Shown piece by piece: positions 54,310-63,600 of a stretch of 64,000 bases of DNA. The position numbers and the translations under genes are program-made. Positions within the stretch are counted from its first letter, which is position 1. Every line of letters starts with the position of its first letter. The stretch comes from Streptacidiphilus sp. P02-A3a (GTDB lineage Bacteria; Actinomycetota; Actinomycetes; Streptomycetales; Streptomycetaceae). The notes beneath the pieces are model-generated. The model was not told the DNA's origin. It saw only the letters and a program-made list of their open reading frames with translations, and did no database searches. The stretch is from contig NZ_CP048289.1 in NCBI RefSeq assembly GCF_014084105.1, positions 1,497,922 through 1,561,921 of the forward strand, written 5' to 3'.

Positions 54310-55107
54310 TCAGAGCGGCAGCAGGTCGGGCCGCTTCGCCTCGACGTGGTCGCCCGAGGACTCCCCGCGCAGCCGTCGGCCGACCCAGGGCAGCAGGTAC
54401 TCGCGGGCCCACTGCAGGTTCTCCCGGCGCAGCTCGGCCGGGGTGTGCCCGGGCTGCGGCGGCCAGGGCGCGTCCGGGTCGTCCACGGTCAGCCCCAGCG
54501 CCCGCCCGGCCAGCAGCGCCACCCGCTGGTGGCCCTCCGCGGAGAGGTGCAGCCGGTCCTCGCTCCAGGCCCGGCGGTCGCGGACCGCGCGCAGCGCCCA
54601 GATGTCGACCACGGCCAGGTCGTTGCGGTCGGCGATGGCCCGCAGGTGGGAGTTGTAGGTGGCGATCTTGCCGCGCAGGTGGCGCAGGACCGGGGTGTCC
54701 CGGGTGTCGAAGCCGGTGCAGACCAGGATCGTGCCGGCGGACTCGCGCAGCCGTACCGCCGCCGCCTCGAACCGCTCGGCGACCTCGTCCGGGTCGCTGC
54801 CGGGGCGCAGGATGTCGTTGCCGCCCGCGCAGAAGCTGACCAGGTCCGGCTGTAGCTCCTGGACCCGGGAGACCTGCTCGGCGACCACCTGGTCGAGCAG
54901 TCGGCCGCGCACCGCGAGGTTCGCGTAGCGGAAGTCGTACCGGCCGCCCTCGGTCCGCGGGCGGCGCTCGGCGAGCAGCCGGGCCAGCCGGTCGGCCCAG
55001 CCGGTGAAGCCGCCACCGGGGTCGGGGTCGTTCAGGCCTTCGGTGAAACTGTCCCCGAGGGCGACGTAGGAGGTCGGATCGGCGGTGTGCGGCGGCTGCT
55101 CGGGCAT
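54310..55107 (-). CDS. SGNH/GDSL-family hydrolase
   Basis: The 265-residue protein has the SGNH blocks in order: VALGDSFTEGLND (Ser nucleophile and oxyanion), NLAVRGRLL (block II, Gly replaced by Arg-Gly), FCAGGNDIL (block III Asn) and EDRLHLSAEGHQRVA (block V Asp and His). It lacks a signal peptide, so it acts inside the cell on an ester of unknown identity. The ATG at 55107 has no ribosome-binding site; an AT-rich -10-like element and a palindrome lie immediately upstream. Confidence 0.9.
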   Translation of the reverse strand: MPEQPPHTADPTSYVALGDSFTEGLNDPDPGGGFTGWADRLARLLAERRPRTEGGRYDFRYANLAVRGRLLDQVVAEQVSRVQELQPDLVSFCAGGNDILRPGSDPDEVAERFEAAAVRLRESAGTILVCTGFDTRDTPVLRHLRGKIATYNSHLRAIADRNDLAVVDIWALRAVRDRRAWSEDRLHLSAEGHQRVALLAGRALGLTVDDPDAPWPPQPGHTPAELRRENLQWAREYLLPWVGRRLRGESSGDHVEAKRPDLLPL

Positions 55108-55115
55108 GGGAAAAA

Positions 55116-55134
55116 TACTTCATGATGTGAAGTG
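55116..55134. promoter_or_regulatory. Operator-like palindrome upstream of the SGNH gene
   Basis: ACTTCA (55117-55122), five bases, TGAAGT (55128-55133) is a perfect inverted repeat beside an A-rich tract, nine bases before the ATG. The closeness to the start and the lack of a Shine-Dalgarno site suggest a leaderless regulated promoter. No regulator gene is adjacent. Confidence 0.5.
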
Positions 55135-55244
55135 ACCTACGCCACCGTAGGTAGCCCTTGACCGGGGTGAGATGCCCCACGCGCGCTCGGGGAATACGTC
55201 AGGCGGTGCCCGAGCGGTGCGGCGGCGGGGGCGCGACGGGCCGG

Positions 55245-56225
55245 TCAGCGTCCGGGGGCGGGCCGGGGCGGGCGCCAGACGGGCGGCTGCGGCCCGGTGC
55301 GGTGGCCCGCCCGGCGGGCGCCGCGGATCAGCAGCCGCAGCCAGAGCAGGCCCAGCGCGGCCACGATCACCAGTCCGGAGGTGGAGAGCACGGCGAACAG
55401 CTCCACCTGGTGCTCGCTGGGGTGCGGCAGGTAGCCGAGGTCGAAGAAGGACTGGCGGACGCTGCGCTCGGTGATCTTGGCGACGATCCAGGCGGCGATG
55501 CCGTGCGTGCTGTCCCACAGCGCGTGCAGCGCGGACACGCCGAGGTAGGTGAGGATCACCGGGCCGTTGATCACGAAGCGGTTGTTCCGGCGCTCGCGGA
55601 AGAGCACCCCGCCCAGGATCGCCGTCCACAGCCCGTGGCCGACCGGGGCCAGCACCCCGCGCAGGATCTCGGTGGAGACCAGGTCCCGCAGCGACAGGCC
55701 CTGCTCGGTGAGGACCGCGTTGAAGGCGTACCCGGCCGACTCGAAGGCGGCGAAGCCGAAGCCGACGGTCGCGCCCAGCACCAGGCCGTGCCGCAGTCCG
55801 GAGGCCGGGATCCGCCGGGTGAGCAGGATCAGCGCCCCGGCCTTCACCGCCTCCTCGATCAGCCCGACCCCGACGTAGATCCACACCGAGCTGGACAGCA
55901 GGTAGTACTCCAGCAGCGAGGCGCCGAGCACGCCGATGATCCCGCCCACCGCGAAGCAGGTGACGATCCGGTCGGTGCCGAGGTCCGCGCCGTAGCGCTC
56001 GTGGGCCCAGACCACGAAGCTGGCGGGCACCAGGAAGCTGCCCAGCAGCACGATCGTGGGCAGCAGGTTGCTGTTGCCGGTCCAGTAGGTCACCAGCACC
56101 GTGGCCAGCCACAGGGACAGCCCGCTGAAGAACCAGGTGGCCCAGTAGCGGGTGCGCGCCGGTCGCGCGGTGGCCGGGGCGGGCGCGGGCGGCAGCGGCG
56201 GCTCGGGCGTGCCTGCGGTGGACAT
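55245..56225 (-). CDS. PrsW-family intramembrane metalloprotease
   Basis: The 326-residue membrane protein has about eight hydrophobic segments and the PrsW/CPBP-like metal motifs: GLIEEAVKAGAL (EExxK, about residues 124-128), AAFESAGYAFN, PVGHGLWTAILG and ALHALWDSTHGI. Glu and His residues in these motifs form the metalloprotease site. PrsW in Bacillus cleaves an anti-sigma factor, so a signalling role is possible. It is divergent from a SpoIIE-type phosphatase across 95 bases. I choose ATG 56225; the frame runs to 56255. Confidence 0.92.
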   Translation of the reverse strand: MSTAGTPEPPLPPAPAPATARPARTRYWATWFFSGLSLWLATVLVTYWTGNSNLLPTIVLLGSFLVPASFVVWAHERYGADLGTDRIVTCFAVGGIIGVLGASLLEYYLLSSSVWIYVGVGLIEEAVKAGALILLTRRIPASGLRHGLVLGATVGFGFAAFESAGYAFNAVLTEQGLSLRDLVSTEILRGVLAPVGHGLWTAILGGVLFRERRNNRFVINGPVILTYLGVSALHALWDSTHGIAAWIVAKITERSVRQSFFDLGYLPHPSEHQVELFAVLSTSGLVIVAALGLLWLRLLIRGARRAGHRTGPQPPVWRPPRPAPGR

Positions 56226-56308
56226 CGTCGCCACTATGGCATGGCCGTGGGTCACTATGGGGGTTATCGGCGAAAGGTGATGCTGTGTCGCATATATGGT
56301 TCTTCGGC

Positions 56309-56314
56309 TAGATT
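56309..56314 (+). promoter_or_regulatory. Probable -10 element of a leaderless transcript
   Basis: TAGATT lies seven bases before the GTG start of the phosphatase at 56321, so transcription would begin at or near the start codon. No Shine-Dalgarno sequence precedes the GTG. A clear -35 was not identified. Confidence 0.45.
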
Positions 56315-56320
56315 CGGAAT

Positions 56321-57520
56321 GTGGAGCAGCGGCCGGCCGAGGAGCAGGAGACCGGGTACGCCGCGCTCGCCCCCTCCACCTCGCTGCGGCTGCGTGACGA
56401 CGCCGCGCTGCTGCGGGCCCCGTTCCGGGTGCGGGTGCTGACCCCGCTGGCGGCGATGCTGCTGGTCGGCTTCTTCGACCTGCTCTCCGGCCCGGACACC
56501 TACCTGGCCTCGCTGATGTCGGTGGTGCCGCCGCTGGCCGCGCTCACCCTGTACCCGCTGGAGCTGGTCGGTGTCAGCGTCGTCGGCATGGCGCTGCTGG
56601 TCCTGCTCAGCCGCTACGACGGCCTGGACGCGGCGCCGGACCAGCGGCTCTTCTACGGCACGCTGATCGCCTACGCGGCGCTGACCGTGGCCGGTGCGGT
56701 CATCTCCCAGCTGCGGGTGGACCGGACCCGGCACATGGTCGCGGTCAGCACCGTCGCCGAGGCCGCGCAGCTGGCGCTGCTGCGGCCACCCGGTCCGCAT
56801 GTCGGCGGGATCCGGCTGGCCGCCCGCTACGTCTCGGCCGCCGACTCGGCGCAGATCGGCGGCGACCTCTACGCGGTGCTCGACACCCCGTTCGGAGTAC
56901 GGGCGATCATCGGGGACGTCCGGGGGAAGGGCCTGGGCGCGGTCCGGGCCGCCTCGGTGGTGCTGGGAGCCTTCCGGGAGGCGGCCTACGACGAGCCGGA
57001 GCTGGTCGGGGTGGCCCGGAGACTGGAGACCAGCGTGCGGCGGCACGTGCCGTCGGGGGAGTTCACCACGGCGCTGCTGGTCGGCTTCGGCACCCCGGGC
57101 CGGGTCGAGCTGTTGCACCTGGGGCATGTCGCGCCGCTGCGGATCTCGCCGGACGGCACGCTGCTGGTCCTGGAGCCGCCGGACCCGTGGGTGCCGCTGG
57201 GGCTGGACGAGATGGCCACGGGCGCCCCCGAGCCGTGGAGCGTGCCCTTCGGCCCGGGGGACGTGCTGCTGCTGTGCACCGACGGGGTGGTGGAGGCCCG
57301 GGGGCTGACCGACGGCCTGTTCTACCCGCTGCTGGAGCGCGCGCCGGAGCTGGTCGCGGGCTGCGGCGGCGAGCTGGAGGCGGCGGTGGCCCGGGTCTAC
57401 GCGGACCTGCTGCGGCACACCGGCGGCGAACTGCGGGACGACGCGGTGCTGCTGCTGTTGGCGCGGGACAGCGGGGAGCCGGAGCCGGGCGACGGCGGAC
57501 TCCCGGCGGCCGAGCTCTGA
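56321..57520 (+). CDS. PP2C-type serine/threonine phosphatase (SpoIIE domain), membrane-anchored
   Basis: The 399-residue protein has about four membrane segments in residues 30-135 (VLTPLAAMLLVGFFDLL, LAALTLYPLELVGV, VVGMALLVLL, ALTVAGAVI). The C-terminal SpoIIE/PP2C domain includes AARYVSAADSAQIGGDLYAVLDT, AIIGDVRGKGLGAVRAASVVLG, LLLCTDGVVEARG and RDDAVLLLL. The Asp residues (GGDLY, GDVRGKG, CTDG, RDDA) make the Mn/Mg site. It probably dephosphorylates an anti-sigma antagonist. It is divergent from PrsW and probably leaderless. Confidence 0.9.
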   Translation: MEQRPAEEQETGYAALAPSTSLRLRDDAALLRAPFRVRVLTPLAAMLLVGFFDLLSGPDTYLASLMSVVPPLAALTLYPLELVGVSVVGMALLVLLSRYDGLDAAPDQRLFYGTLIAYAALTVAGAVISQLRVDRTRHMVAVSTVAEAAQLALLRPPGPHVGGIRLAARYVSAADSAQIGGDLYAVLDTPFGVRAIIGDVRGKGLGAVRAASVVLGAFREAAYDEPELVGVARRLETSVRRHVPSGEFTTALLVGFGTPGRVELLHLGHVAPLRISPDGTLLVLEPPDPWVPLGLDEMATGAPEPWSVPFGPGDVLLLCTDGVVEARGLTDGLFYPLLERAPELVAGCGGELEAAVARVYADLLRHTGGELRDDAVLLLLARDSGEPEPGDGGLPAAEL

Positions 57521-57640
57521 CCCGGCGTCATCCGCCCGTCCCCGGCTTCACCCGTTCGGCTCAATCGGCGCGCGGTCGGCGCCGCGCCGCCGCAGGCTGG
57601 GGCCACCGGCCACGGACGTCGGCACCCTCAGGGAGGGACC

Positions 57641-57910
57641 ATGTTTCAGATCATCTGGATCGTCATCGTCGGTGCGATCCTGGGCTTTCTGGCCAAGCTG
57701 CTGCTGCCGGGCAAGCAGAGCATCCCGATCTGGCTGACCGTGCTGTGCGGCATGGTCGGGGCGCTGCTGGGCAACTTCCTGGCGTCCGCGATCGGCGTCA
57801 GGCACACCAGCGGCATCGACTGGATCCGGCACCTGCTGCAACTCGTCGGCGCGCTGGTGGTGGTGGCCGCCGGGGCGTCGTTCTATCCGCAGGTCAAGTC
57901 GCGCAGGTAG
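57641..57910 (+). CDS. GlsB/YeaQ/YmgE-family stress-response membrane protein
   Basis: The 89-residue protein has three membrane segments (IIWIVIVGAILGFLAKLLLPG, PIWLTVLCGMVGALLGNFLA, LLQLVGALVVVAAGASFY). The first two carry the family's Gly-Phe-Leu-Ala-Lys and Gly-Ala-Leu-Leu-Gly-Asn patterns of transglycosylase-associated proteins. It starts at ATG 57641 after GGGAGG. A general stress function is known for the family, but the mechanism is not. Confidence 0.88.
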   Translation: MFQIIWIVIVGAILGFLAKLLLPGKQSIPIWLTVLCGMVGALLGNFLASAIGVRHTSGIDWIRHLLQLVGALVVVAAGASFYPQVKSRR

Positions 57911-57969
57911 CCCGGGCGGGCGGCGCCGCCGCCCCGGTCGGTCCACGGCGCCTCGTCTAAGCTGGCGCG

Positions 57970-59007
57970 ATGCCAGCCCTGGGACCGATATCAGCCGCCG
58001 CCCGCCGACCGCGGGGCGCGCCGCGCGCCCCGAACGGCCCCCTGCCACGCGCCGTCTGGCTGGGCGGGACGCTGCTGCTGACGGTCGGTGCGCTGCCGGT
58101 GGTGGTCGCGCTGGCGCCCGCCGGCGGGGCCGCGCCCGGCGCCGCCCTGGGCGGGCTGCTGTTCCTCGGCTCGACCGTGCACGTCGCCGGGACCGGGTGG
58201 TTCTACTGCGTCCCGGAGATGCGGCGGCACATGGGCACCCGGCGGGCGCGCTACGTCACCGCGCCGCTGGCGCTGGTCGCCGGTACCGCCGTGCTCGCCG
58301 CGATCGTCCCGCAGCGGCCGTTCGAACTGCTGCTGCTCGCGTTCTTCGGCTGGCAGTTCTCGCACTTCCAGCGGCAGAACCTGAGCCTGGCGGCGCTGGC
58401 CTCCACCGCGTACGGCAGCGGTTCGCTGCGCGCGGGCGAGCGCCGCGCGGTGGTCTGCGCCGGGATCGCGGGCATCGCCGGACTGCTCAGCCACCCGTCG
58501 CTGCTGCGGCTGGCCGACGTACCGAGCCTGGACCCGGTGTTCCCGCTGGCGGCGGCCGGGTACGCGCTGGCCGTCGGCAACGGGGTGGTGCAGCTGCTGC
58601 GGCGCGCCCCGGAGCACCGGCGGCCCGCCGCCGCCGGGCTGTACCTGATGACGCTGCTGTTCTTCCTGCCGGTCTTCCTGTTCCAGTCGCCCTATGCCGC
58701 GGTGGCCGTGCTCACCCTCGCCCACGGCTTCCAGTACCTGCTGATGCTGGCGCTGGTCGCCGGTGGCGGGCCGCGACCGGGGCGGCCGGTCTCGCTGGCC
58801 GTGCTGCTCGGCGTCGGCCTGACCCTGGGCCTGGCGCTGGACGGGGCCTCGCACCTGGGCGGCGGCGGCGCGCCCGCCCGTGCCGTCTACGGCGCCTACC
58901 TGGGCGCGACCATGGCGCACTTCGTGGTGGACGCCGGGCTGTGGCGGCTCCGCGAGGGGTTCAGCTGCGGGTTCCTGGCCCGGCGGCTGCCCTACCTGCT
59001 GGGCTGA
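57970..59007 (+). CDS. Polytopic membrane protein of unknown function
   Basis: The 345-residue protein has about eight hydrophobic segments. Several His residues fall in or near the membrane in repeated settings: FFGWQFSHFQRQN, LTLAHGFQYLLML and TMAHFVVDAGLWRLRE. This could mean a metal- or haem-binding membrane enzyme, and it vaguely recalls Brp/Blh-like or fatty-acid hydroxylase proteins, but I cannot name the family. It starts at ATG 57970. It overlaps the convergent gene by 16 bases. Confidence 0.7.
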   Translation: MPALGPISAAARRPRGAPRAPNGPLPRAVWLGGTLLLTVGALPVVVALAPAGGAAPGAALGGLLFLGSTVHVAGTGWFYCVPEMRRHMGTRRARYVTAPLALVAGTAVLAAIVPQRPFELLLLAFFGWQFSHFQRQNLSLAALASTAYGSGSLRAGERRAVVCAGIAGIAGLLSHPSLLRLADVPSLDPVFPLAAAGYALAVGNGVVQLLRRAPEHRRPAAAGLYLMTLLFFLPVFLFQSPYAAVAVLTLAHGFQYLLMLALVAGGGPRPGRPVSLAVLLGVGLTLGLALDGASHLGGGGAPARAVYGAYLGATMAHFVVDAGLWRLREGFSCGFLARRLPYLLG

Positions 59008-60038
59008 CCGTAGGCGGCGCGGCGGTCAGGTGGCAGGCGGTCGTCGCGGAGACGGAACACCCGCCCCCGGCGCGGGTACAGCGCCTTCAACAGCTCCTCC
59101 CAGCCGACACCGGCGAAGGACAGGTCGTGCGCGGTGAAGGCCACCCCGGCGGCGCGGGCGACCGCCACCGCGGCCTGTCGGCCGAAGCGCGGGCCGGTGA
59201 GCTCGGCGAAGCACCTGCCGTCGGTGTCGAGCAGCAGCAGCGTCGCGCGGGGCACCCGGTACGGGGGCCGCCAGACGTACGAGCACCAGACGAGCTCGCC
59301 GAGCGGGCGCAGCCGCGCGTCGTACGCGAGCGCGAGGTCACGTGGCTGCCCGGGTATCGGTACCTCGTAGGCGGTGCCGTAGCGGTCGACCACGATGAGA
59401 TGGCGCCCGTCCCAGCGGAGCACGACCCGGCCCACCGCGTCCCGCTTGCGGCCGAAGGTGGAGCAGGCGTGCGGGGACGGCGTCCCCGCGGGCCGGTGCA
59501 GCACCGGCTCCGGGAGCCCGGCCAGCGGCCGGGCGGTGATCGGCTGGTTCCGGCTGATCTTCTCCAGCGCCTCGGCGGTCGCCGCGGCCCGCCGCACCGG
59601 CGTCGGCCACAGCCGCCAGAGCGGGCGCTCCACCACCGCCGCCAGGACGCCCAGACCCGCCGAGACGCCGCCGAGGACGGCCACGGTGTGCGCGCCGCCG
59701 CCCTCGTGCCGCGCCAGCAGCCAGCGGTTGGCGACCAGCGCCAGCGTCCCGCCGAGCAGCAGCGCGGTGCCGACCCGCCAGCAGACCGCGCGGTGCAGCC
59801 TGCGGAAGCGCAGCGGGTCCGGCAGGCCCTCCTCGGGCGCGCGCCAGACGCGCAGGGTGACCGCCGCCAGCAGCACGGTCGCGCCGACGTCGTGCCAGAT
59901 CCGCTCGGCCGCCGGCGGCAGGGTGATCAGCAGCAGTCCGGTGAGGCCCACGGCGCCCTGGAGCAGCAGGGCGCGCAGCCGGGCGAACCGGCGCCAGCGG
60001 CGTTTCAGCGGGGTGAGCAGGGTCGAGGTGCCGTACAC
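58992..60038 (-). CDS. Hypothetical membrane protein with N-terminal membrane helices
   Basis: I prefer GTG 60038 (VYGTSTLLTPLKRRWRR), which gives 348 residues; the frame is open to 60245, but that extension is Pro/Arg-rich and looks non-coding. The first ~150 residues hold about four membrane helices (LLLQGAVGLTGLLLITL, VGATVLLAAVTLRVW, GTALLLGGTLALVAN, AVLGGVSAGLGVLAAVV). The C-terminal ~190 residues are soluble, with beta-rich segments (LRWDGRHLIVVDRYGTAYEVPI). No family is recognised. Function unknown. Confidence 0.65.
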   Translation of the reverse strand: MYGTSTLLTPLKRRWRRFARLRALLLQGAVGLTGLLLITLPPAAERIWHDVGATVLLAAVTLRVWRAPEEGLPDPLRFRRLHRAVCWRVGTALLLGGTLALVANRWLLARHEGGGAHTVAVLGGVSAGLGVLAAVVERPLWRLWPTPVRRAAATAEALEKISRNQPITARPLAGLPEPVLHRPAGTPSPHACSTFGRKRDAVGRVVLRWDGRHLIVVDRYGTAYEVPIPGQPRDLALAYDARLRPLGELVWCSYVWRPPYRVPRATLLLLDTDGRCFAELTGPRFGRQAAVAVARAAGVAFTAHDLSFAGVGWEELLKALYPRRGRVFRLRDDRLPPDRRAAYGQPSR

Positions 60039-60171
60039 GGGCGTCCAGTCGGTCGGTGGCGCGGGGCGGTGCGGGCGGCGGTGCGGGGGAGAGTATGCCG
60101 CTGGACGCCCGGCGCGGCCAGGGTGGGGGTGGCATCGGCTGGGACCGCGGGGCGGGGTTCTGCATAAACAA

Positions 60172-60200
60172 TTGATGATGTCAAGTTGTTGCCGTATGAT
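60172..60200 (+). promoter_or_regulatory. Leaderless promoter with MarR operator
   Basis: TTGATG (60172-60177), a 17-base spacer and TATGAT (60195-60200) form a good -35/-10 pair ending seven bases before the ATG at 60208. The palindrome TTGA-TGATG-TCAA (60172-60184) covers the -35, so the MarR protein probably represses its own promoter. Confidence 0.75.
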
Positions 60201-60207
60201 TCCAGCC

Positions 60208-60666
60208 ATGAGCAGCACCGCCCCCACCCCGCCCGCTCCCACCAAGGCGCACCTGATCGAGGAGTTCGCCGCGCTGGGCGCCGCCTACTACCAGGACTTC
60301 GCGGCCGTGGCCGCGCGGCACGGGCTGACCTCGGTGCAGGCCAAGGCGCTGGCGGTGCTGGTCCGCAAGCCGGTGCCGATGCGCGGCCTGGCCGAGGCGC
60401 TGGTCTGCGACGCCTCCAACGTCACCGGCCTGGTCGACCGGCTGGAACTGCGCGGGCTGGTCCGGCGCGAGGTCAGCGCGGTCGACCGGCGGATCAAGAT
60501 CGTCGTGGCGACCGAGGCCGGGGCGTCCGCGATCCGCGCGGTCCGCGACGACATGCAGACCACGCACCAGGCCCTCGATTTGCTCGACGACCAGGAGCGC
60601 ACGGTGCTGTACGAGCTGCTGACCCGGCTCCGCCCGGTGCTGGAGCAGGCCGCCGCCGAGGGCTGA
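60208..60666 (+). CDS. MarR-family regulator
   Basis: The 152-residue protein has the MarR winged helix (TSVQAKALAVLVRKPVPMRGLAEALVCDASNVTGLVDRLELRGLVRREVSAVDRRIKIVVATEAG) with helices on both sides for dimerisation. It starts at ATG 60208 with no Shine-Dalgarno site but an ideal promoter just upstream, so the transcript is probably leaderless. A palindrome covers the -35, which suggests autoregulation. Neighbours are a membrane protein on the other strand and hrpA, which is convergent. Confidence 0.9.
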   Translation: MSSTAPTPPAPTKAHLIEEFAALGAAYYQDFAAVAARHGLTSVQAKALAVLVRKPVPMRGLAEALVCDASNVTGLVDRLELRGLVRREVSAVDRRIKIVVATEAGASAIRAVRDDMQTTHQALDLLDDQERTVLYELLTRLRPVLEQAAAEG

Positions 60667-60687
60667 CCGGCCGACCGGCCCCCGGCG

Positions 60688-63600
60688 TCAGTCCCGCAGC
60701 GCCTCGACCGCCCGCAGGATCCGCTGCTCGGACACCGGGTACGGGGTCCCCAGCGGCTGCGCCCACAGGCTCACCCGCAGCTCCTCCAGCATCCAGCGGA
60801 CCTGGGTCACGCCGTCGTCGTGCAGGCGGTCCGGCGGCAGCGACGCCAGCAGCTCGTCGTAGGCGTCGCGCATCCTGAGCATCACGCTGGTGCGGTCCCG
60901 GTCGCGGTGCGGGTCCTCCGGCAGCTTCACCAGCCGCCGCTCGACCGCCTTCAGGTAGCGCAGCAGATCCGGCAGCCGTCGGCAGGTGGTCTCGGCGACG
61001 AAGCCGGGATGCACCAACTCGGCGAGCTGGGCCCGGATGTCGGTCAGTCCGGTGAGCAGCAGCAGGCTGTTGCCGATGGTCTTCAGCCGCTCGGACACCC
61101 GGTGGTTCACCGCGAGGATGTTGGCGACCTTCACCACCGCGTCGGCGGTGGTGTCGTACAGCTCCGCCCGGACCGAGTCGCGCAGGCGGCCGTAGGACTC
61201 CTCGTCCCAGGCCGGGCCGCCCGCGTCCGCGATCAGCTTGTCGGCGGCGGCGGTCAGGCAGTCCGCGAACAGCGCCTCGGTGCTGCCGTGCGGGTTGGCG
61301 GCCAGCGCCAGCTTGGCGCCGTTGCCCAGCCGCGACTGGATCGAGTTGACCGGCGAGGGCACACCGAGCAGCAGCAGCCGCCGGGTGCCCGCGAGCATCG
61401 CCCGCTGCTGGGCGTGCGGGGTGTCCAGCAGCCGGACCGAGACCGAGTCGCCGTCGTCCACCAGCGCCGGGTAGCCCTTGACGGTCTGCGTGCCGCGCTT
61501 CTGGATGAACGCGTGCGGCAGCTCGCCGATCGTCCAGTCCTTCAGCCCGCGCTTCTCCAGGCCGCCCGCGGCCTCGGCGATCGCCGCCTGGGTGCGGCTG
61601 CGCAGCTCGATCTTGAGCCCGTCCAGGTCCTTGGACTCGCCCAGCTTGCGGCCCTTCTCGTCTACCACCCGGAAGGTGATCCGCAGGTGGTCCGGGACCG
61701 CCTCGTAGTTCCAGCTGTCGCGCGGCACCGGGATCCCGCGGAGCCGGTGCAGCTGCCACTCCAGCAGCTCCACCAGCGGCTTGTCGTCCGGCGGGGTGGT
61801 CTCCAGGCCGCGCATCACATGCTTGGCGAAGTCCGGCGCGGGCACGAAGTTGCGGCGCAGCTGCTTCGGCAGCGAGCGGATCAGCGCGGTCACCAGGTCC
61901 TCGCGCAGGCCCGGGATCTGCCAGTCGAACCCGGCCGGGCGGACCTGGTTCAGCAGCGTCAGCGGGATGTGCACGGTGACCCCGTCCGCCTCCGCGCCCG
62001 GCTCGAACTGGTAGGTCAGCGGCAGCGTCAGCTCGCCCTGCTGCCAGACCGAGGGGTAGTCCCGCTCGGTGACCGCCTCGGCGTTGTCGTTGACCAGCAG
62101 TTCGGGGGTGAACGTCAGCAGGTCGGGACGGGTGCGGTGGGTCGTCTTCCACCAGCTGTCGAAGTGCGCGCCGGAGACCACCTCGGCGCCGATCCGCTGG
62201 TCGTAGAAGTCGAACAGCGTCTCCTCGTCCACCAGGATGTCGCGGCGGCGCGCGCGGTTCTCCAACTCCTCGACCTCGTCCAGGAGTTTGCGGTTGTCGT
62301 GGAAGAAGCGGTGGTGCGTGCGCCACTCGCCCTCGACCAGGGCCCGGCGGATGAACAGCTCCCGGGACAGCTCCGGGTCGATGTTCCCGTAGCCGACCTT
62401 CCGCTGCGCGACCAGGGTCACCCCGTACAGGGTGACCTTCTCGAACGCGACGACCTGGCCCCGGTCCTTCTCCCAGTGGGGTTCGCTGTAGCTGCGCTTG
62501 ACCAGGTGCTGCGCCTGCTCCTCGATCCACTCCGGCTCGACCTTGGCGGCGATCCGCGCCCACAGCCGGGAGGTCTCGACCAGTTCGGCGGCGATCACCC
62601 AGCGCGGCGTCTTCTTGCCGCGGCCCCCAGAAGCGAGCGCCGAGCCCGGGAAGATCGCGAACTTGGCGCCGCGGGCGCCGAAGTACTCCTGCTTCTCGGC
62701 GTCCTTGAGGCCGATGTGCGACAACAGCCCGGCCAGCAGCGAGCGGTGCACGGCGTCGCCGTCGACCTCGTCGTTGGGGTGCCCGGCGTCGATGTCCAGC
62801 GAGCGGGCGACCTGGCGCAGTTGCGCGTCGATGTCCTGCCACTCCCGTATGCGGAGGTAGTTGAGGAACTCCGACTTGCACATCCGGCGGAACTGGCTTG
62901 AGGAGAGCTCTTTCTGACGATCCTTCAGGTGCCGCCAGAGGTTGAGGTAGGTGAGGAAGTCCGAGGTCGGGTCGGTGAACCGGGCGTGCAGCTGGTCGGC
63001 GTGCGCGCGCTTCTCCACCGGGCGCTCGCGCGGGTCCTGGATGGACAGCGCGGCGGCGATCACCATCACCTCGCGGACCACGCCGTGGCTCTGCGCCTCC
63101 AGCACCATCCGCGCCAGCCGCGGGTCCACCGGCAGCGCGGACAGCTGGCGGCCGACGGGGGTGAGCCGGTTGGTCCGCTCCGAGGTGTCCAGCGCGCCCA
63201 GCTCCTGGAGCAGGTCCACGCCGTCCTTGATGTTGCGGCGGTCCGGCGGCTCCAGGAACGGGAAGGCGCCGATGTCGCCCAGCCCGGCGGCGGTCATCTG
63301 CAGGATGACCGAGGCCAGGTTGGTGCGCAGGATCTCCGGGTCGGTGAACTCCGGGCGGGCGAGGAAGTCCTCCTCCGAGTACAGCCGGATGCAGATACCG
63401 TCCGAGGTGCGCCCGCAGCGGCCCTTGCGCTGGTTCGCGCTGGCCTGCGAGACCGCCTCGATCGGCAGCCGCTGCACCTTCGTGCGGTGGCTGTAGCGGG
63501 AGATCCGGGCGGTGCCGGGGTCGATCACGTAGCGGATGCCGGGGACGGTCAGCGAGGTCTCGGCGACGTTGGTGGCCAGCACGATCCGGCGGCCGTTGTG

